From NCBI RefSeq assembly GCF_964355755.1, contig NC_092675.1, forward strand, positions 1,803,001 to 1,867,000: 64,000 nt of DNA. The letters are read 5' to 3'. Positions 35,001 through 46,300 of this stretch are shown here, piece after piece (position 1 is the first letter of the stretch; every line of letters begins with the position of its first letter). The position numbers were made by a program, and so were the translations under genes. Under the pieces are notes generated by a model, which saw only the letters and a program-made list of their open reading frames with translations, did not search any database and was not told the origin of the DNA. This DNA comes from Antedon mediterranea. Taxonomy: Eukaryota; Echinodermata; Crinoidea; Comatulida; Antedonidae.

Positions 35001-38000
35001 TTATAATTACAATTAGATAAACATTAAAAATGGGATGAGGGAATGAACATACCAATTGTTTCTAAAAATTGAATTATACGATACAATTTTCGTGTAGGTC
35101 TATTATTGAATATTTTAAAAATATACTACTGTACATTGATTCATTGTCTGATGATTTCGTCAACCCCAGCAGTGGATGTGGCTATCATTTTAGGCTCCAG
35201 GAAATCACACAAATCATTGTTCTATAAATGTGTTCGAGAAATTCTAACCTGACGCTATTATAGTACTATTTAGAGTTTATTCTTTATTTAGGAAGGAATA
35301 CTTTATATATGATAAATGTCAGTCAGTGTCTACTTATTAGACTTTTTATTAATTGATTTTCTCCTTTTAAATTCAGGTAGAGTTTTGTTTACATTAATTT
35401 CCTTAAAACCAATTATAAAACTCAGTACTGCAGCATAATGTAGATGTAAATACAGTAGGTTATTAAATCCAAAAGGCAAATTACTGAAAAATAAATGACA
35501 ATGCTGAAATGCAGAAATTAATAAAAACAATAAAGTAAAACCATGGAGGTAAAAAATATACCTCCATGGTAAAACCAGAAAGAGTTAGGCTAGGTACTGT
35601 AGGTTAGTGTATCATATACATTAAGAAGACACTATCTTATATTCATAAAGTTTCAATGTCATTATTAGTGAGCAGCAGGCATCATCATTTGTAGTTCAGA
35701 TCATTGTTAAAATTCATGGATCATAAGTATTAGTTCCCATGAGGAAGACCAAGGTCAGAGTTCAATCATTGAAATAAAACCAGGAAAAGTCCCACATAAG
35801 TACCTGAAGGTTGCTCAAATAATAGTAATGGGTTGACTTCACGGAAACGTTTCCATAAAGCTAGTGTAAACCAACAATGGAATACTGTGTGTGAATTATT
35901 TTGGGAAAAAGGTTACATAGATATTATATTATATTATTACAATAATATTGTCATGTTTATATTATGTTCATTCATTCAAAGCCTGACAGTTCTATTCAAG
36001 TTTGCTCCATCTTGTTGAATATAACAGAATCTTTCAACTCCATGTCTTTGATAATATTCTCCCCTCTTCAACACACATGCAATGTACTGTACGTATTGTA
36101 CAGTGAAAAGCTTTACTAGCCAGGACCAAACACATAAAATAATTGTGAAAAAGTAAAGATGAAAAGATGATTTGAACTTGATCTCTGCATTTTAATATGG
36201 AGATTCTCTATTAGACCACTGGAGCTTTTACGAGGATTGCTTTGGGTCCCTCAGAACATGAAATGATAAATACAAAAAGTCAAAATCAAAATGTATCGCT
36301 ATAATAATATATTGATCAAATGCCAATAAACATTTAAATTACAAGTGAGTTAAAAATCTGTCATTACATTTTTCTCACACTATACAATTGGTGACAACAG
36401 ACTCAATCAATTAAATAGTGGGGAATTTCCCTTCTGATTTCAAGACTTCAAGTGTTTGGCCTGCTATGACTGGTTAAATATTTTCTTCAGACTGTTATGA
36501 CATGATCCAAGAAAGGGGTCATGACCTTATGGCAACAGTAGGCCTATTAGTTATAGTGCTTCTGGCTAACTAAATATTACTAAATTTAAACAGCGTAATT
36601 TGTGTAATTTAATTGGTTTTTCGTCACCATGTGATAAGAAGAAGTTGTTTTTGCCTAAAGCCAGCATAATTCAAGCATTTAAATTTTATTACGCTCAATA
36701 TACTTGGTTGTTTTCCAGGTTTCATGTTTCTTTATAAGATAAAATAAAATGACAAATCAGATGATCAAGTTGTAAGGCCAATTACACAGACGAGCCGTAA
36801 CGGTAAATGGAAAATCGCATAGCTTGTCCCACGTAGAATCTGTATCTTTCCTGAGAGGAATTCACCCCTCTGCTCCGCGTTGTGTGTAAATGGTTATAAG
36901 GAATAATATCATAGATTCTATTTGTTATTCCCGTTACCACTTGTCTGTGTAAATTGACCTGTATTCTAAACCATACAATTCCTTGGTATTGATGCCGATT
37001 ATTAACATCGCAACAGGAAATCTAGCCTACCAAAACAGGATCTAATGGATGATAGAAATTTACAATCTATAATGAAAATAAACTGATTGATTGAGAGAAC
37101 TATCTGAACTACCTTTGTCTATCTTATCAGATAACTAAAAGCAGTTTGACAAAAGGTTTTGAAATATGAATTTTCTTATACTAATACTCAAGACTAACCA
37201 TTTGATGTGAGTAAAGTTTTAAAACTAATGTACAGTACAAAGCGAATGATATAGTTAAACCTCTATTTAGGGGCCACCCAACTTTCATACTTTCTTTATT
37301 TACCTATAACAAAGGACCACTTTCATGAAATAAACAAGGAAAATGTATGTTTTAAACACTATGGGAAACCTATATTTAGAGGAGGACACCATTTTAAAGG
37401 GACACTTTCATAGAAAACAAACTAGCATATGTTTCGAACTACGATGAGAAACCTCTATTGAACATGCCATAACATTTAAAAAGCCAGAGTAGATTTGGGG
37501 AGAATGAATGATACACAAGAGTTTCCTATGAGTTGTTTTTGTAAATAATTAACTCATGTGTAAGAATTTTTATCGGGAAATACAATTAGTAGTGAGATTA
37601 GTCATGAAAAAATGTGTTTTTTTTTTGTTTTGGAAAAAGGTGAGCTGTTTGTTCTGCGCCAAAAGAACCCTTCGTTTGGGACACACCTATTTAGGGGACA
37701 ACCCTACTAAAGGACATACCAAAGAGGACATACCTATATTCAAGGGGACAACCTTATTCAGTGGACACCCCTATTCAGGGGATATTTCAAAGATGACAAC
37801 TTAGCATGAAACGAAAAAGTGACGACCAGTTCCATTTCAGGGGACACCCCTAAAGAGAAATTTTGTTGGGTTGTGAAGGTGTCCCCTAACTGACAATTCA
37901 GTTGTTTGGTCAATAGTAGTACAGTATCAACAGTGTGTACTGTATACAGTAATACTGTACAGTGAGGAAGCCATTCTCTGTATGCCCACAATGAATTAAC

Positions 38001-38808
38001 ATGACCTAACTTATTCATAGTTTGTAGGTCAATTGTAAAACCAGTGAAGAGCGAAATTTACACTTTTGCTTTGTAAAACAAGGATGAGAATGAGGAAATG
38101 GTAGAATACTAATAGAGGAAGTTGGAAAAACATTGCTGTGACCTCCAGATCCAAACATGTATTAAATGAAGCAAATGTATTCTTATATCATTATTATACA
38201 AATAATGTTAGTATTTTATAGTTTTAATTTAAATAATGAAATGTTTTGAAATAACTATGAAGCATACTGTATAAGGACATCCTTTTTTGTTTTTTATTTA
38301 TTGAATCTTTAAACATTGACTTATTGAATATATCACACAATATAGGGTTAAGGTTACAGTAAAATAAAAATGGAAAAATTATTTCCATAATGTAATATAA
38401 TTTTTGAAACGTTAGTGGTGTCTTTGTATATTTAACAAATTCACACAATTAATCTATGGCCTATATGATAAACCAATCACTAAACTCTGATAGATATTTG
38501 ACACAAACACAGAAGGTAATGTCATATTCTGGCACTTTTTAATTAACGTGGAGGCATTCCTTCGTTACACCCCTTTTCACACCCCTTTTCAGGGGACACA
38601 TCTGTTTATGAGGACACTTTCCCATTATAGAGTCATGTTTTAATACTACATGCCTTTAGGGGAACACTCGTATAACGGAAAACTTTGTTGAGTCCAGAAA
38701 GGTGTCACCATGACAACTGTACATTGCCATGTTAAATGAATGCCTGGTAATATAAAGAAGGTATAATTAAAAATCTATTTATATATTAATGTTTATACTC
38801 ACCGACAT
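26079..38808 (-). CDS. FYB1: FYB/ADAP-like adaptor with helically extended SH3 domain
   Basis: Ten minus-strand exons give 452 aa: 38803-38808 (Met-Ser only), 34046-34658, 31996-32056, 31449-31519, 28790-28872, 28460-28527, 27670-27847, 27178-27340, 26638-26724, 26079-26107. All introns are GT-AG with matching phases. Residues 3-226 are Pro/Lys-rich (PKPKPQPK, PPKPGS) and probably disordered. Then come tyrosine motifs EDIYDDT (Y242), GETYDTV (Y275), EDIYEAV (Y286), a Lys/Glu coiled segment (~302-360), an SH3-like fold (~358-425; GEQLELI, YGYV), then ELYDDV (Y432) and EEVYDMCT at the end. The order of charged helix, variant SH3 and YDDV is that of vertebrate FYB1/ADAP and PRAM1, scaffolds that bind SLP-76 and Src-kinase SH2 domains. 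It is shorter than vertebrate FYB1, with one hSH3 instead of two. Calling it the invertebrate pro-ortholog is inference. Confidence 0.85.
26314..26629. repeat. 33-bp minisatellite beside FYB-like exon 9
   Basis: About ten copies of GGTCACTGATACTAAACCAA followed by TGATGACCCTAAA, with 31-33 bp period and scattered substitutions. The array lies in the last intron and stops 8 bp from the exon 9 donor (intron side), so expansion started very near the splice site. Confidence 0.9.
27010..27600. repeat. short direct repeat flanking FYB-like exon 8
   Basis: AGGCCAATGTTGGTTTATCC then AGGTAAGCTAGGCACAAAATAG at about 27035-27077 recurs as GGGCTATTGACGGTTTGTCC then AGGTAAGTTTGGCACAAAATAG at about 27561-27603. 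The two ~45-bp copies bracket exon 8. Origin unknown. Confidence 0.55.
29431..29582. mobile_element. MITE family A (copy 8)
   Basis: In an intron of the FYB-like gene. Left end AGTCTACACTATCAAAC, right end GATAGTGTAGACAGAGCTTT. Opposite orientation to copies 3 and 4: two units of the TATCACTACCATATTTGG type lie to the right of ACGATGATGTCA. Confidence 0.85.
29834..30000. mobile_element. MITE family C (AGGCCAATT...ACACAGACGAG ends)
   Basis: The right end, TTACTGTTACCACTCGTCTG then TGTGAATTGGCCT, matches the right end of the copy at 36775-36960 (TTACCACTTGTCTGTGTAAA). The left end keeps only GTTAACGGTAAT. The interior shares AATAGAATCTATG-TTATTC with the other copy. The 80-aa reading frame over it is fortuitous. 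Confidence 0.6.
30812..30969. mobile_element. MITE family A (copy 9)
   Basis: Left end AAAGCTCTGTCTACACTATC preceded by TT. The right end is damaged: the arm jumps from CAAACTA to ATGTAGACAGTGTTTA, losing ~10 bp. Two internal TATCACTA(T/C)CATATTT units. Confidence 0.8.
31681..31912. mobile_element. MITE family A (copy 10, expanded interior)
   Basis: Longest copy of the family at ~230 bp. Ends AGCTCTGTCTACAATATC and AGTGAAGACAGAGCTTT. The interior carries two copies of TGCCCATACTGTATATGGAC and four tandem ~21-bp units of the GGCATATCACTGCCATA type, showing that the internal unit expands and contracts inside the element. Confidence 0.85.
32390..32522. mobile_element. hAT-like MITE family B, perfect 8-bp target duplication
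   Basis: In FYB-like intron 2. Left end CAGTGACGTAATGGCTATGA, right end ending CTCTGCACTG. GTGTCCCT flanks the element exactly on both sides (32382-32389 and 32523-32530). It is 133 bp, close to the 134 and 128 bp of its relatives. This copy defines the family boundaries best. Confidence 0.85.
35540..35576. repeat. short inverted repeat
   Basis: ACCATGGAGGTA and its complement TACCTCCATGGT are separated by ~7 bp, in FYB-like intron 1. Next to it (35465-35507) is a fragment matching the Penelope-type terminal repeats near 46.4 and 57.7 kb (AATCCAAAAGGCAAATTACT). Confidence 0.75.
36775..36960. mobile_element. MITE family C (186 bp)
   Basis: In FYB-like intron 1. Left AGGCCAATTACACAGACGAG, right complement AGGTCAATTTACACAGACAA: ~30-bp inverted ends including CGTTAC(C/G). 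The interior is non-coding. Relative at 29834-30000. Confidence 0.75.
37250..37870. repeat. cluster of GGGGACACC/CCTCTATTTAGG words
   Basis: In FYB-like intron 1. AACCTCTATTTAGGGG, ATTTTAAAGGGACACTTTC, CTATTTAGGGGACAACCC and related words recur every 20-60 bp. Similar words occur singly near 15355, 25750, 38570, 50770, 52830 and 59870, where one reads CAGTAGAACCCCTCC. That start resembles pogo/Tigger-type MITE ends, but I cannot delimit an element. Confidence 0.4.
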
Positions 38809-38900
38809 ATTGGCAGTCACACAGATACAGATATAACACCTGTACGTATGGATGTTACTGCGATGATAAGTTGTTTTTCCTTCTCATTCAACTAAATCAA
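38803..38900 (-). promoter_or_regulatory. first exon / 5' UTR of the FYB-like gene
   Basis: Only ATG TCG of this exon is coding, followed by the donor GTGAGT. The start was chosen because exon 2 is open further upstream only without a Met, and phase 0 joins cleanly to ATG-TCG. The transcription start is not visible. Confidence 0.45.
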
Positions 38901-39689
38901 CATGAATCAACACTGAACATCAACAAGGAAATTGACAATACAAGTGGGCCTAGGTTGCTAAATGATAACGGAAACAAAATCAGGGATAAAACTCATGCTC
39001 ACACAAACTACTGCTGTGTAATAAAAAATGATTCTCTAAATATATAAATTAAATCAATGAGAAATAAAATACAGAACAGAAAACAGTAATAATCTAAACT
39101 CGTTTATTTGTGTAAGTACAAAACAATTGATAGGGAACCAATGGACGTGCTTGTGGGTAGACTTGGTGGTTTACCGTAAACCCCGCGTCTAATCAAAAGG
39201 ATGGTATGCGGCACACCACCTCATCTGTCACGTCTGTTTACCAAACTTAAAATATGATTGTGCTAGGCCTACCGATCTAAGTATATAACATGAGACAACA
39301 AAATATATTTTACCGTGTTGAAAGTAAATTATGGTACCAGATATAATCCACTATTTTTTCTCCTAGCCTGCAATACGGCCACAGGTATAAGGGATTCCCA
39401 AGTACATAATGTAGGTGGATGATCCTGTTTTATTCAGCACACAACACACTCCACCACAACAAAACTTTTATTTACCACTCAAAGTTTCCGGGTTCATTGG
39501 CCGGTTAAACTAAAGAGGGCGGCATTCAATATTTCTAAAAAAAAGAGGTATTTTCAGAGCGTCTTTTCGACGACGATCGAGCATTCTCTACTCCTACGGA
39601 GCGCCATTTATGCCTTTATTTACTTCCGAAATAGAAATAGTACTACGATAACTGGTTCAGTGGACCAAATTTAGCACCGGTGGAGCACA

Positions 39690-40625
39690 GTGACTATATA
39701 AAATAGAAATAAGTCACTAATTTTAATATCTTTTCGTATGTTAATACACTGTGCTCAAGTGGACCCAATTTGGAGCCAGTGGAGCACAGTGATATAAATA
39801 GAAACAAGTCATTGAAAGGTAATATCTTTTCGTATGCTAATACACTGTGCTCAAGTGGACACAATTTGGAGCCAGTGGAGCACAGTGATATAAAATAGAA
39901 ATAAGTCACTCATTTTAATATCGTTTCGTATGTTATTACATTGTGCTCATGTGGACCCAATTTGGAGCCCGGGGAGCATAGTGATATAAAATAGAAATAA
40001 GTCACTGAATTTTAATATCTTTTCGTATGTTAAATACACACTGTGCTCAAGTGGACCCAATTTGGAGCCAGGGGAGCACAGTGATATAAAATAGAAATAA
40101 GTCACTGAATTTTAATATCTTTTCGTATTTTAATACACTTTGCTCAATTGAACCCTATTTGGAGCCAGGGGAGCACAGAGTGATATAAAATAGAAATAAG
40201 TCACTGACTTTTAATATCTTTTCGTATTTTAATACACTGTGCTCAAGTGGACCCAATTTGGTACCAGGGAAGCACATTGATATAAAATCGAAATAAGTCA
40301 CTGAATGTTAATATCTTTTCGTATTTTAATACATTGTGCTCAAGTGGACCCAATTTGGCGTCAGTGGAGCACAGTGATATAAAATAGAAATAAGTCACTG
40401 AATTGTAATATCTTTTCGTATTTTAATAGGCCTACAATGTACTCAAGTGTACCCAATGGCACCAGGCGAGCACAGTGATATAAAATAGAAATAATTTATG
40501 GAATTTTATTATCTTTTCGTATGTTAATACACTGTGCTCAAGTGGACCCAACTTGGAGCCAGTGGAGCACAGTGATATAAAATATAAATAATTCACTGAA
40601 TTTTAATATCTTTTCGTATTAAGCA
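39690..40625. repeat. ~95-bp satellite, about ten copies
   Basis: The unit contains ATAAAATAGAAATAAGTCAC, TTTTAATATCTTTTCGTAT, ACACTGTGCTCAAGTGGACC and GGAGCCAGTGGAGCACAGTG. Copies vary by substitutions and small indels; the one near 40430 carries a GGCCTAC insertion. GCACAGTG and CACTGTGC make each unit partly self-complementary. The first unit continues the left arm of the inverted repeat at 39574, so the array grew from it. Confidence 0.9.
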
Positions 40626-40723
40626 TATTTGAATACCTCTACCGGTATGGTACCATACTTGTTCGACAATACAGTGTCACATATTTTATTAACAAAAAAA
40701 AAAATATTAAAAAAAAAAAAAAT

Positions 40724-40795
40724 ATCCGTCGAACCCCAGCCGATAGCACTCAAAACTGAGCATTACCCGTTACGCCACCAAGTACATGACTGAAA
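40724..40795 (-). mobile_element. tRNA-like SINE head, minus strand
   Basis: On the minus strand, TGGTGGCGTAACGGGTAATG resembles box A and GGGGTTCGACGG box B, ~35 bp apart, with a T-run just after. No cloverleaf of gene quality is seen. It could also be an end of a hAT-like MITE, since TGGCGTAACGG is shared with family B. Confidence 0.35.
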
Positions 40796-40875
40796 AGCTG
40801 ATAATAGTCTATTTATACGTGTATTACGTAATTGATCATTACGTCATAAATATCCTATTAACCTTGCTAAAACCA

Positions 40876-41135
40876 AAATGATCAGTTAGCTCAGTCGTCT
40901 CAGCGTCATGTTAACAACACGTATGTCGTGGGTTCGATTCCCACGCTGGTGGGTGGAATAGAGTTAAGGCTATGCGAGCCACTGTGTTTGGGGTTCACAG
41001 ATCATACGTCCCCCTTTCCACCACACATCATGAGGCGACAACATCAATGCATCTGGTGATGTGGTGGAAATGACCCCAAAAGGCTGTGGCAGGGCCTTAG
41101 TGCTGAGGTAGGGAGAGCACATTTACCATCTTTTT
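40876..41135 (+). mobile_element. tRNA-derived SINE
   Basis: The head at 40876-40950 has box A GTTAGCTCAGTCG (40885-40897), box B GGGTTCGATTCCC (40930-40942) and GTTAACA at the anticodon-loop position, so it is tRNA-like, but the acceptor ends do not pair well. A ~190-bp body follows (GTTTGGGGTTCACAG, CAAAAGGCTGTGGCAGGGCC) and ends in a T-rich stretch. Head plus body marks a SINE, not a tRNA gene. Confidence 0.7.
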
Positions 41136-41265
41136 TTTTGGCTCTCAACTGCTTTGATAGTTTAAATTTTATGTTTAGCTCCTTCAATTTATTTTAATGT
41201 AAAAAAAGGGAATTAATTCTCACTTCGTTACGTGTTTGGAAGAGAATTAATTTTATCTCATCGTA

Positions 41266-41504
41266 GTTTGGTATGCCGTGCGTTTGTTATGCAAATTAGT
41301 GTGCACATGTGCTGTGGGAAAGATGGTATTGTTAGTCATTCGCGATCAACACACAACACTGTTCAATTTTTATTTTGTTAATCTTTTACATTATAATTAT
41401 AATTCTACCGTTACACATTATAGTGTATTTTTAAATATCCGTTTCATGCAAGATATTGTATTGTAGGCCTACTAATATGTTGTGAATAAAAGTTTATGGT
41501 AGAA

Positions 41505-41535
<31 letters not shown>

Positions 41536-41963
41536 TAAGCAGATCTTGAAATTGAAGCATATGAAGTAAAGTTTTTTAAAACCCAACCTAAAATTCGAAT
41601 CTGGATAGTTGAAATTTAACATTATAATTATCAAAGGTGATAATTGTAATTGTTTTCTAAATTATAGAAATATTAAAATTAGTAAGTAGGCTTTTGTGTG
41701 CTAGCTCTGTTTGTATTTCATAATTTTGTTTTGCTGAATTAGCGGCCGCGTGCATTGCATGTCTCACACTTGGGAAACAATAAAAAAAATAATAGATGTC
41801 ATTTTCGGGTACCTTGTAGCTCTATTTTAAACAGTTTGGCATGTGCGTGCGTTGTTATGCAAATGAGTCTGTGCAGGTGTATTATGGTAAAGATGGTATG
41901 TTAGTCATTCGCGGTCAACACGCCACACTGTTAAATTTTGATGCTGTTAATTATTTACATTAG
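41266..41963. repeat. two ~130-bp direct repeats
   Basis: 41266-41396 and 41832-41963 share GTTATGCAAAT(T/G)AGT, GGTAAAGATGGTAT-style words, GTTAGTCATTCGCG(A/G)TCAAC and the downstream ACACTGTT(C/A)AATTTT. Between them are (AAAT)n at 41506-41531 and AT-rich DNA. Origin unknown. Confidence 0.7.
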
Positions 41964-42309
41964 AAGATTTTTCAAATCATGTAAATAAAATATTTTCCGG
42001 GCGGGAAGTTAGCAGTTCCCCCTCGTTTAGTTTGCAAAAGTAAACTCGAAAAGAACTCCATGTGGAAAAGAAGCCCACCCAAGAGTACTAACAATGAAGG
42101 AGCACATGGGCTTCTTTTCGAGGTTTTATGGCAGTCTATTTAATGGGAAATAATGCCATGCAACTTTGTTCCTGATTTAAAAAAAGTTCCACTTGACATT
42201 TACAATCCTCAAAATATCTCTCTTTCAAAATAAAAGAAAAACAATATTCATTATTTTCCTTTAAAAAAAATCCACTGGCGCCAAAAAAACGGATGAACTA
42301 TGTTAAAAA

Positions 42310-42790
42310 AATATAAAAATAAACATAGCCTACAATACTATACAAAACGTTGAGTTTTTTCTTTTGGGATTAAATATTTTTTTAAAGCAGACTTAAAATT
42401 ATTTATTGTTACCGCATTTCTTAGTTTGGTGGGTGGCAAATTCAGGTATGTTGGTGCTCTATAGATGAAGCTGTTCTTAACAGTTTCAGTTTAGGGAAAG
42501 GGACGACAAATTTCCTCTCACTGACACTTCGGGTACATCAATGATTTGGAATTCTGGCAAGACGCAGGGCAAGGTATTCCGGAACAAGACCATTTGCAGA
42601 CCTGTAGGCAAGGCAGCCCAGTTCTAGATGCATGCGATCTTGGACTGTATGAAGATTTAAGGTGTTGTCAATGTTAGTTCGTGGTGTGAGAGGATGAGCT
42701 TCCAAGGATAATTCGAAGTGCTCTATTTTGAATGGTCTGTATTCGGTCAATATTCGATCTGATTCCCCAAACACTACATCAATAGTCAAT
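42310..42790 (-). pseudogene. LINE (CR1/L2-like) reverse-transcriptase C-terminal fragment
   Basis: On the minus strand, the frame at 42538-42789 reads ...RMHLELGCLAYRSANGLVPEYL. Downstream (in another frame) comes FIYRAPTYLNLPPTKLRNA and then FKSALKKYL. This is the pattern at the C-terminal end of CR1/L2/Rex-type ORF2 proteins (a short helical region, then YR.P..WN.LP..LR.A...FK..LK.YL). Frames are shifted near 42530, the catalytic part is absent, and the element is dead. Confidence 0.75.
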
Positions 42791-43344
42791 GTGTGGGAGG
42801 ATTATAGTGTTATAGAGGAGTATGGATGTGTGTTTATTAATGAATTGACCGACCACGCGATAAGATGGAGATGGACAAGCCCAGTTTGGAACGGAGTTTA
42901 TTTACATGAAAAGAAAAAGATAAATTTGAATAAATGTGAATGCCAAGATGTTTTTGTTTGTCAGTTTAAACGATATTAAAAGTAGTGACTTTTATTTCTA
43001 TTTTATATCACTGTGCTACCCTGGTGCTAAATTGGGTCCACTTGAGCAGTTACCGTAGTACTATTTCTATTATTGAAGTTAATAAAGGCATAAATAGCGC
43101 TCCGTAGAGAAGTAGAGAAAAAATTAAAAATTAAAATACGTGTTTTAAATTGCGCCACCACCATATGGAAAGTTCAAAGTTCATAGTTCCACATACGACG
43201 ATTTGTACGGAGTCTGTTTTTTTCTAATTGATACAGAAATCGTGTTTTATGATTAGAAATTAATGTTAAAACAGTTAAAACAATCTTGATATGTATTGTT
43301 TGTATTCACCATATGATAACTAGCTGTTGTTGATTTAGTTGAAA

Positions 43345-46300
43345 ATGGCGAAAAAGCGGAAAAAGATCATCGCTAAACGTAGAGTTGCGAAAGATATTGG
43401 GTCTACGGTGAGTAGGGGTGTTTTGTACACCGTCACCGTTCAATCATTAACACACAGGGCCAGGTTAGGCCTACTATATATATACCGGATAGCTAGGCCT
43501 AGGTCAGATAGAGGTAGACTCTCTCTACTATACTAGGCCTAGTTAATAGGTAGACATATTAGGCCAGTGTAGTAGAGAGTATTATGTCATCTAGTTTAGT
43601 TAAAATTATTAGGCTAGGCTAGCTAGCTAGGCCTAATTTAGTAATTAATAGGCCTACCTAGTATTATGACTCATTGTAATACAATACAATACATAGCATA
43701 TAGGCCTACATACATTACAATCCATGTCATGTCATCATATATGGCCCTTGTCTAGTAATAGGCTAGGCCTACTGTTCAAGGTAAATTGTACACTATTTGT
43801 ATTATTTGATTTATTACACAGGGTATTGGGGAACCGAGTCTGTATCATGCGCTAGTTGTTATATTCTTGGAGTTTTTTGCGTGGGGTCTTCTTACAAGTC
43901 CAATGCTCAAAGTAAGTGTATTTAAATATTAATTTTGTTGCCATTTTTTAAAACCATCTTCCCCCAGCCTAGTAACATTCTGTAAACAATGTTTCAAAAA
44001 CCATCTATAAACAGATGAGTTGTACTGTAGTAACTTAATATTAATAACAATTAAATTTGCTAAAAAAAAGTGTATGACATTGAAAACTACCATATACAGG
44101 TACAATCTAACTAATTAACATAATGAGAACCATATACAGGTGTAATCTAACTAATTAGTTACATAATAATATCCACAGCTGTAATATAACTAATTAACAT
44201 GATAATAACCACAGGTGTAATATAACTAATTAACATAACATGATGAGAACAATATAGTGTAGTCTAAACAATTAACAAGAAAAATCTAAATCTGGATATT
44301 TCATTTTTAATTCATGTTTCTTTTACTAAATTATTTTTATTAGGTTTTGAATCAAACTTTCCCTGAGAAAACCTTTCTTATGAATGGAATGATCCAAGGT
44401 GTTAAGGTAAGCCTTTATGTGACAAAAAAATGTGATGTGCCCATATATGGACACAATGATTACAACCTTATTTAAGCATATCACTACCATATTTGGGCAT
44501 GTCACACTTTGTCACATAAAGTTTTATAGTGTGGACAGAGCTTTACAAACATTTATATTTATCTACAGTATGTTATCTATAAATCAGTACTTTATATCAT
44601 ATTTATGGAACATACAGTAAGCCTAGTATGAAAATATTATAATGAATTTCTCCTACATTTAATTTATTGTAGTTTTATATGCTGGTATCATTGGCAATGC
44701 AAAGTAATGAATTAAATAAATGAAAGTATTTTTATGAAACCATCTTTACCAAATGGCTAATTAATTTTAATCAAATGTAATTTTCTTTTAATATTTCTAA
44801 TGTAAATTGTATTATTTGTAAATTAAAAATTCAGTTTATTCTATATTGTTCAATTTTTTATTTTTTTTGGGTGATTCACTTGTGATACGATACTGTGTCA
44901 TTGAAAAACAAACAAGAAAGAACAATTCGAATAAACTATATCAATCAATCAACTAGAGTATGGCATACAGTTTATTATAAACTACTCTAATAAATTAATT
45001 AGCATTGTGCGTTTATTAATATTATTTCATATGGTAAATCAATTTAATCACAATATCGTTAAAATGATGTTTTATGCTAATAATTATTTTTACATTTTTT
45101 TCTGTTAATTTTATAGGGAATTTTAGCGTTTATGAGTGCTCCTTTGCTGGGCGCTCTATCTGATGTTTGGGGACGCAAATCATTCCTTCTGCTAACGGTA
45201 TTTTTCACTTGTATACCCATTCCATTGATGCGGGTTAGTCCATGGTAAATATAATACACTTTTTTTTTAGCCCTGTTTGTCTTTTTTAATAAGCGAATCA
45301 TAACAAACACATTTAAAATTGATTTCTTTTGAATTTTGCTTTGTGTAAATAAATAAATGAATGAACTTTCAAACTGGAAATTGGATTTTTATTCATCTAA
45401 ATATTTATTTATTACCAGAAAAATAAAACAATATGACATTAACAAAAATAGCAATAGGAGGAACTACAAAATAGATTGCTCTAACCCTCTTAATGTATAA
45501 TTTTAGGATAACAAATTTGTATTATTGTTTGGAGTTAAACCAAGTAAGATTAGACTATGAAACTTGCGGAAAGACTAATTTTCAAAATATTCAGAACAAA
45601 TTAATTTAAATTACAGTATATATTTATCACAAACAATACACTATTCATTGACAACATTCAGATAAGCCAATTAGCATACAGACAATGGTAGACTAATTTA
45701 GCATATGTGACAACATCTGCCATTTTACCAACTGATAAGGAATAATTTGAAAATAGTTTCTTAATTATCTTGATTACACTTTGCAATGCTGTTGAATTGT
45801 CAATCATTTGAATTTGTTTGCCTTTTCACCACCATAAAATAGAGAAAAGCTCTAGTCCTATCGACAAACAGTACAGAATTTCTTGATGGTCAAAGTTTAC
45901 TGTTCATCATCTCAATATTTATTTCCACCGTGTAACATATTTATATATTTCACTTATATATAATACTTAGTATTGTATATTCAGGAATAGCCGCTCCATA
46001 GTCTCTTTGCTTTTCTTCCTTATATCTTATTCTTATTAACTCAAAATTATTTATACTAACAAACATTACTATGTATATGCCTAGGCTAGTGTGTTATCAT
46101 TATTGACATAAACATCCACATACAGTACTCTTCTTAACAAATTTTTGTTATTTTTTTTTTCAATCTTCTATCAACTAAAAGTCATATTTAGTCATGTCTC
46201 AGATCACATTCGATGGTCACCGTACAGATAGGCTACTACATCAGTACTTCTATGAATGGATGACTAGTACCGTTTTGTTTTCACGATCATTCGATGAAGG

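Larger units (their letters stand above)
39574..43132. mobile_element. 3.5-kb block bounded by ~135-bp inverted repeats
   Basis: Left arm 39574-39725 and right arm 42985-43132 are inverted copies. They share CTCTACT(C/T)C(C/T)ACGGAGCGC, ATTTATGCCTTTATT, AGAAATAGTACTACG(A/G)TAACTG, GGACC(C)AA(A/T)TT(T)AGCACC and ATAGAAATAA. The interior is a mosaic of satellite, SINE heads, direct repeats and a LINE fragment, with no transposase. It may be a large non-autonomous element colonised by others, or two insertions of one repeat in opposite orientation. It separates the divergent FYB-like and MFSD14A genes and ends ~210 bp before the MFSD14A start codon. Confidence 0.65.

Noticed and set aside
37556-38018. 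ORFs of 82 and 86 aa on opposite strands
   Set aside because: Both lie in the GGGGACACC-word repeat cluster; translations consist of repeated GHT/GDN patterns from the repeat.
40876-40950. working tRNA gene
   Set aside because: A and B boxes are good but the acceptor stem does not pair and a SINE body follows.
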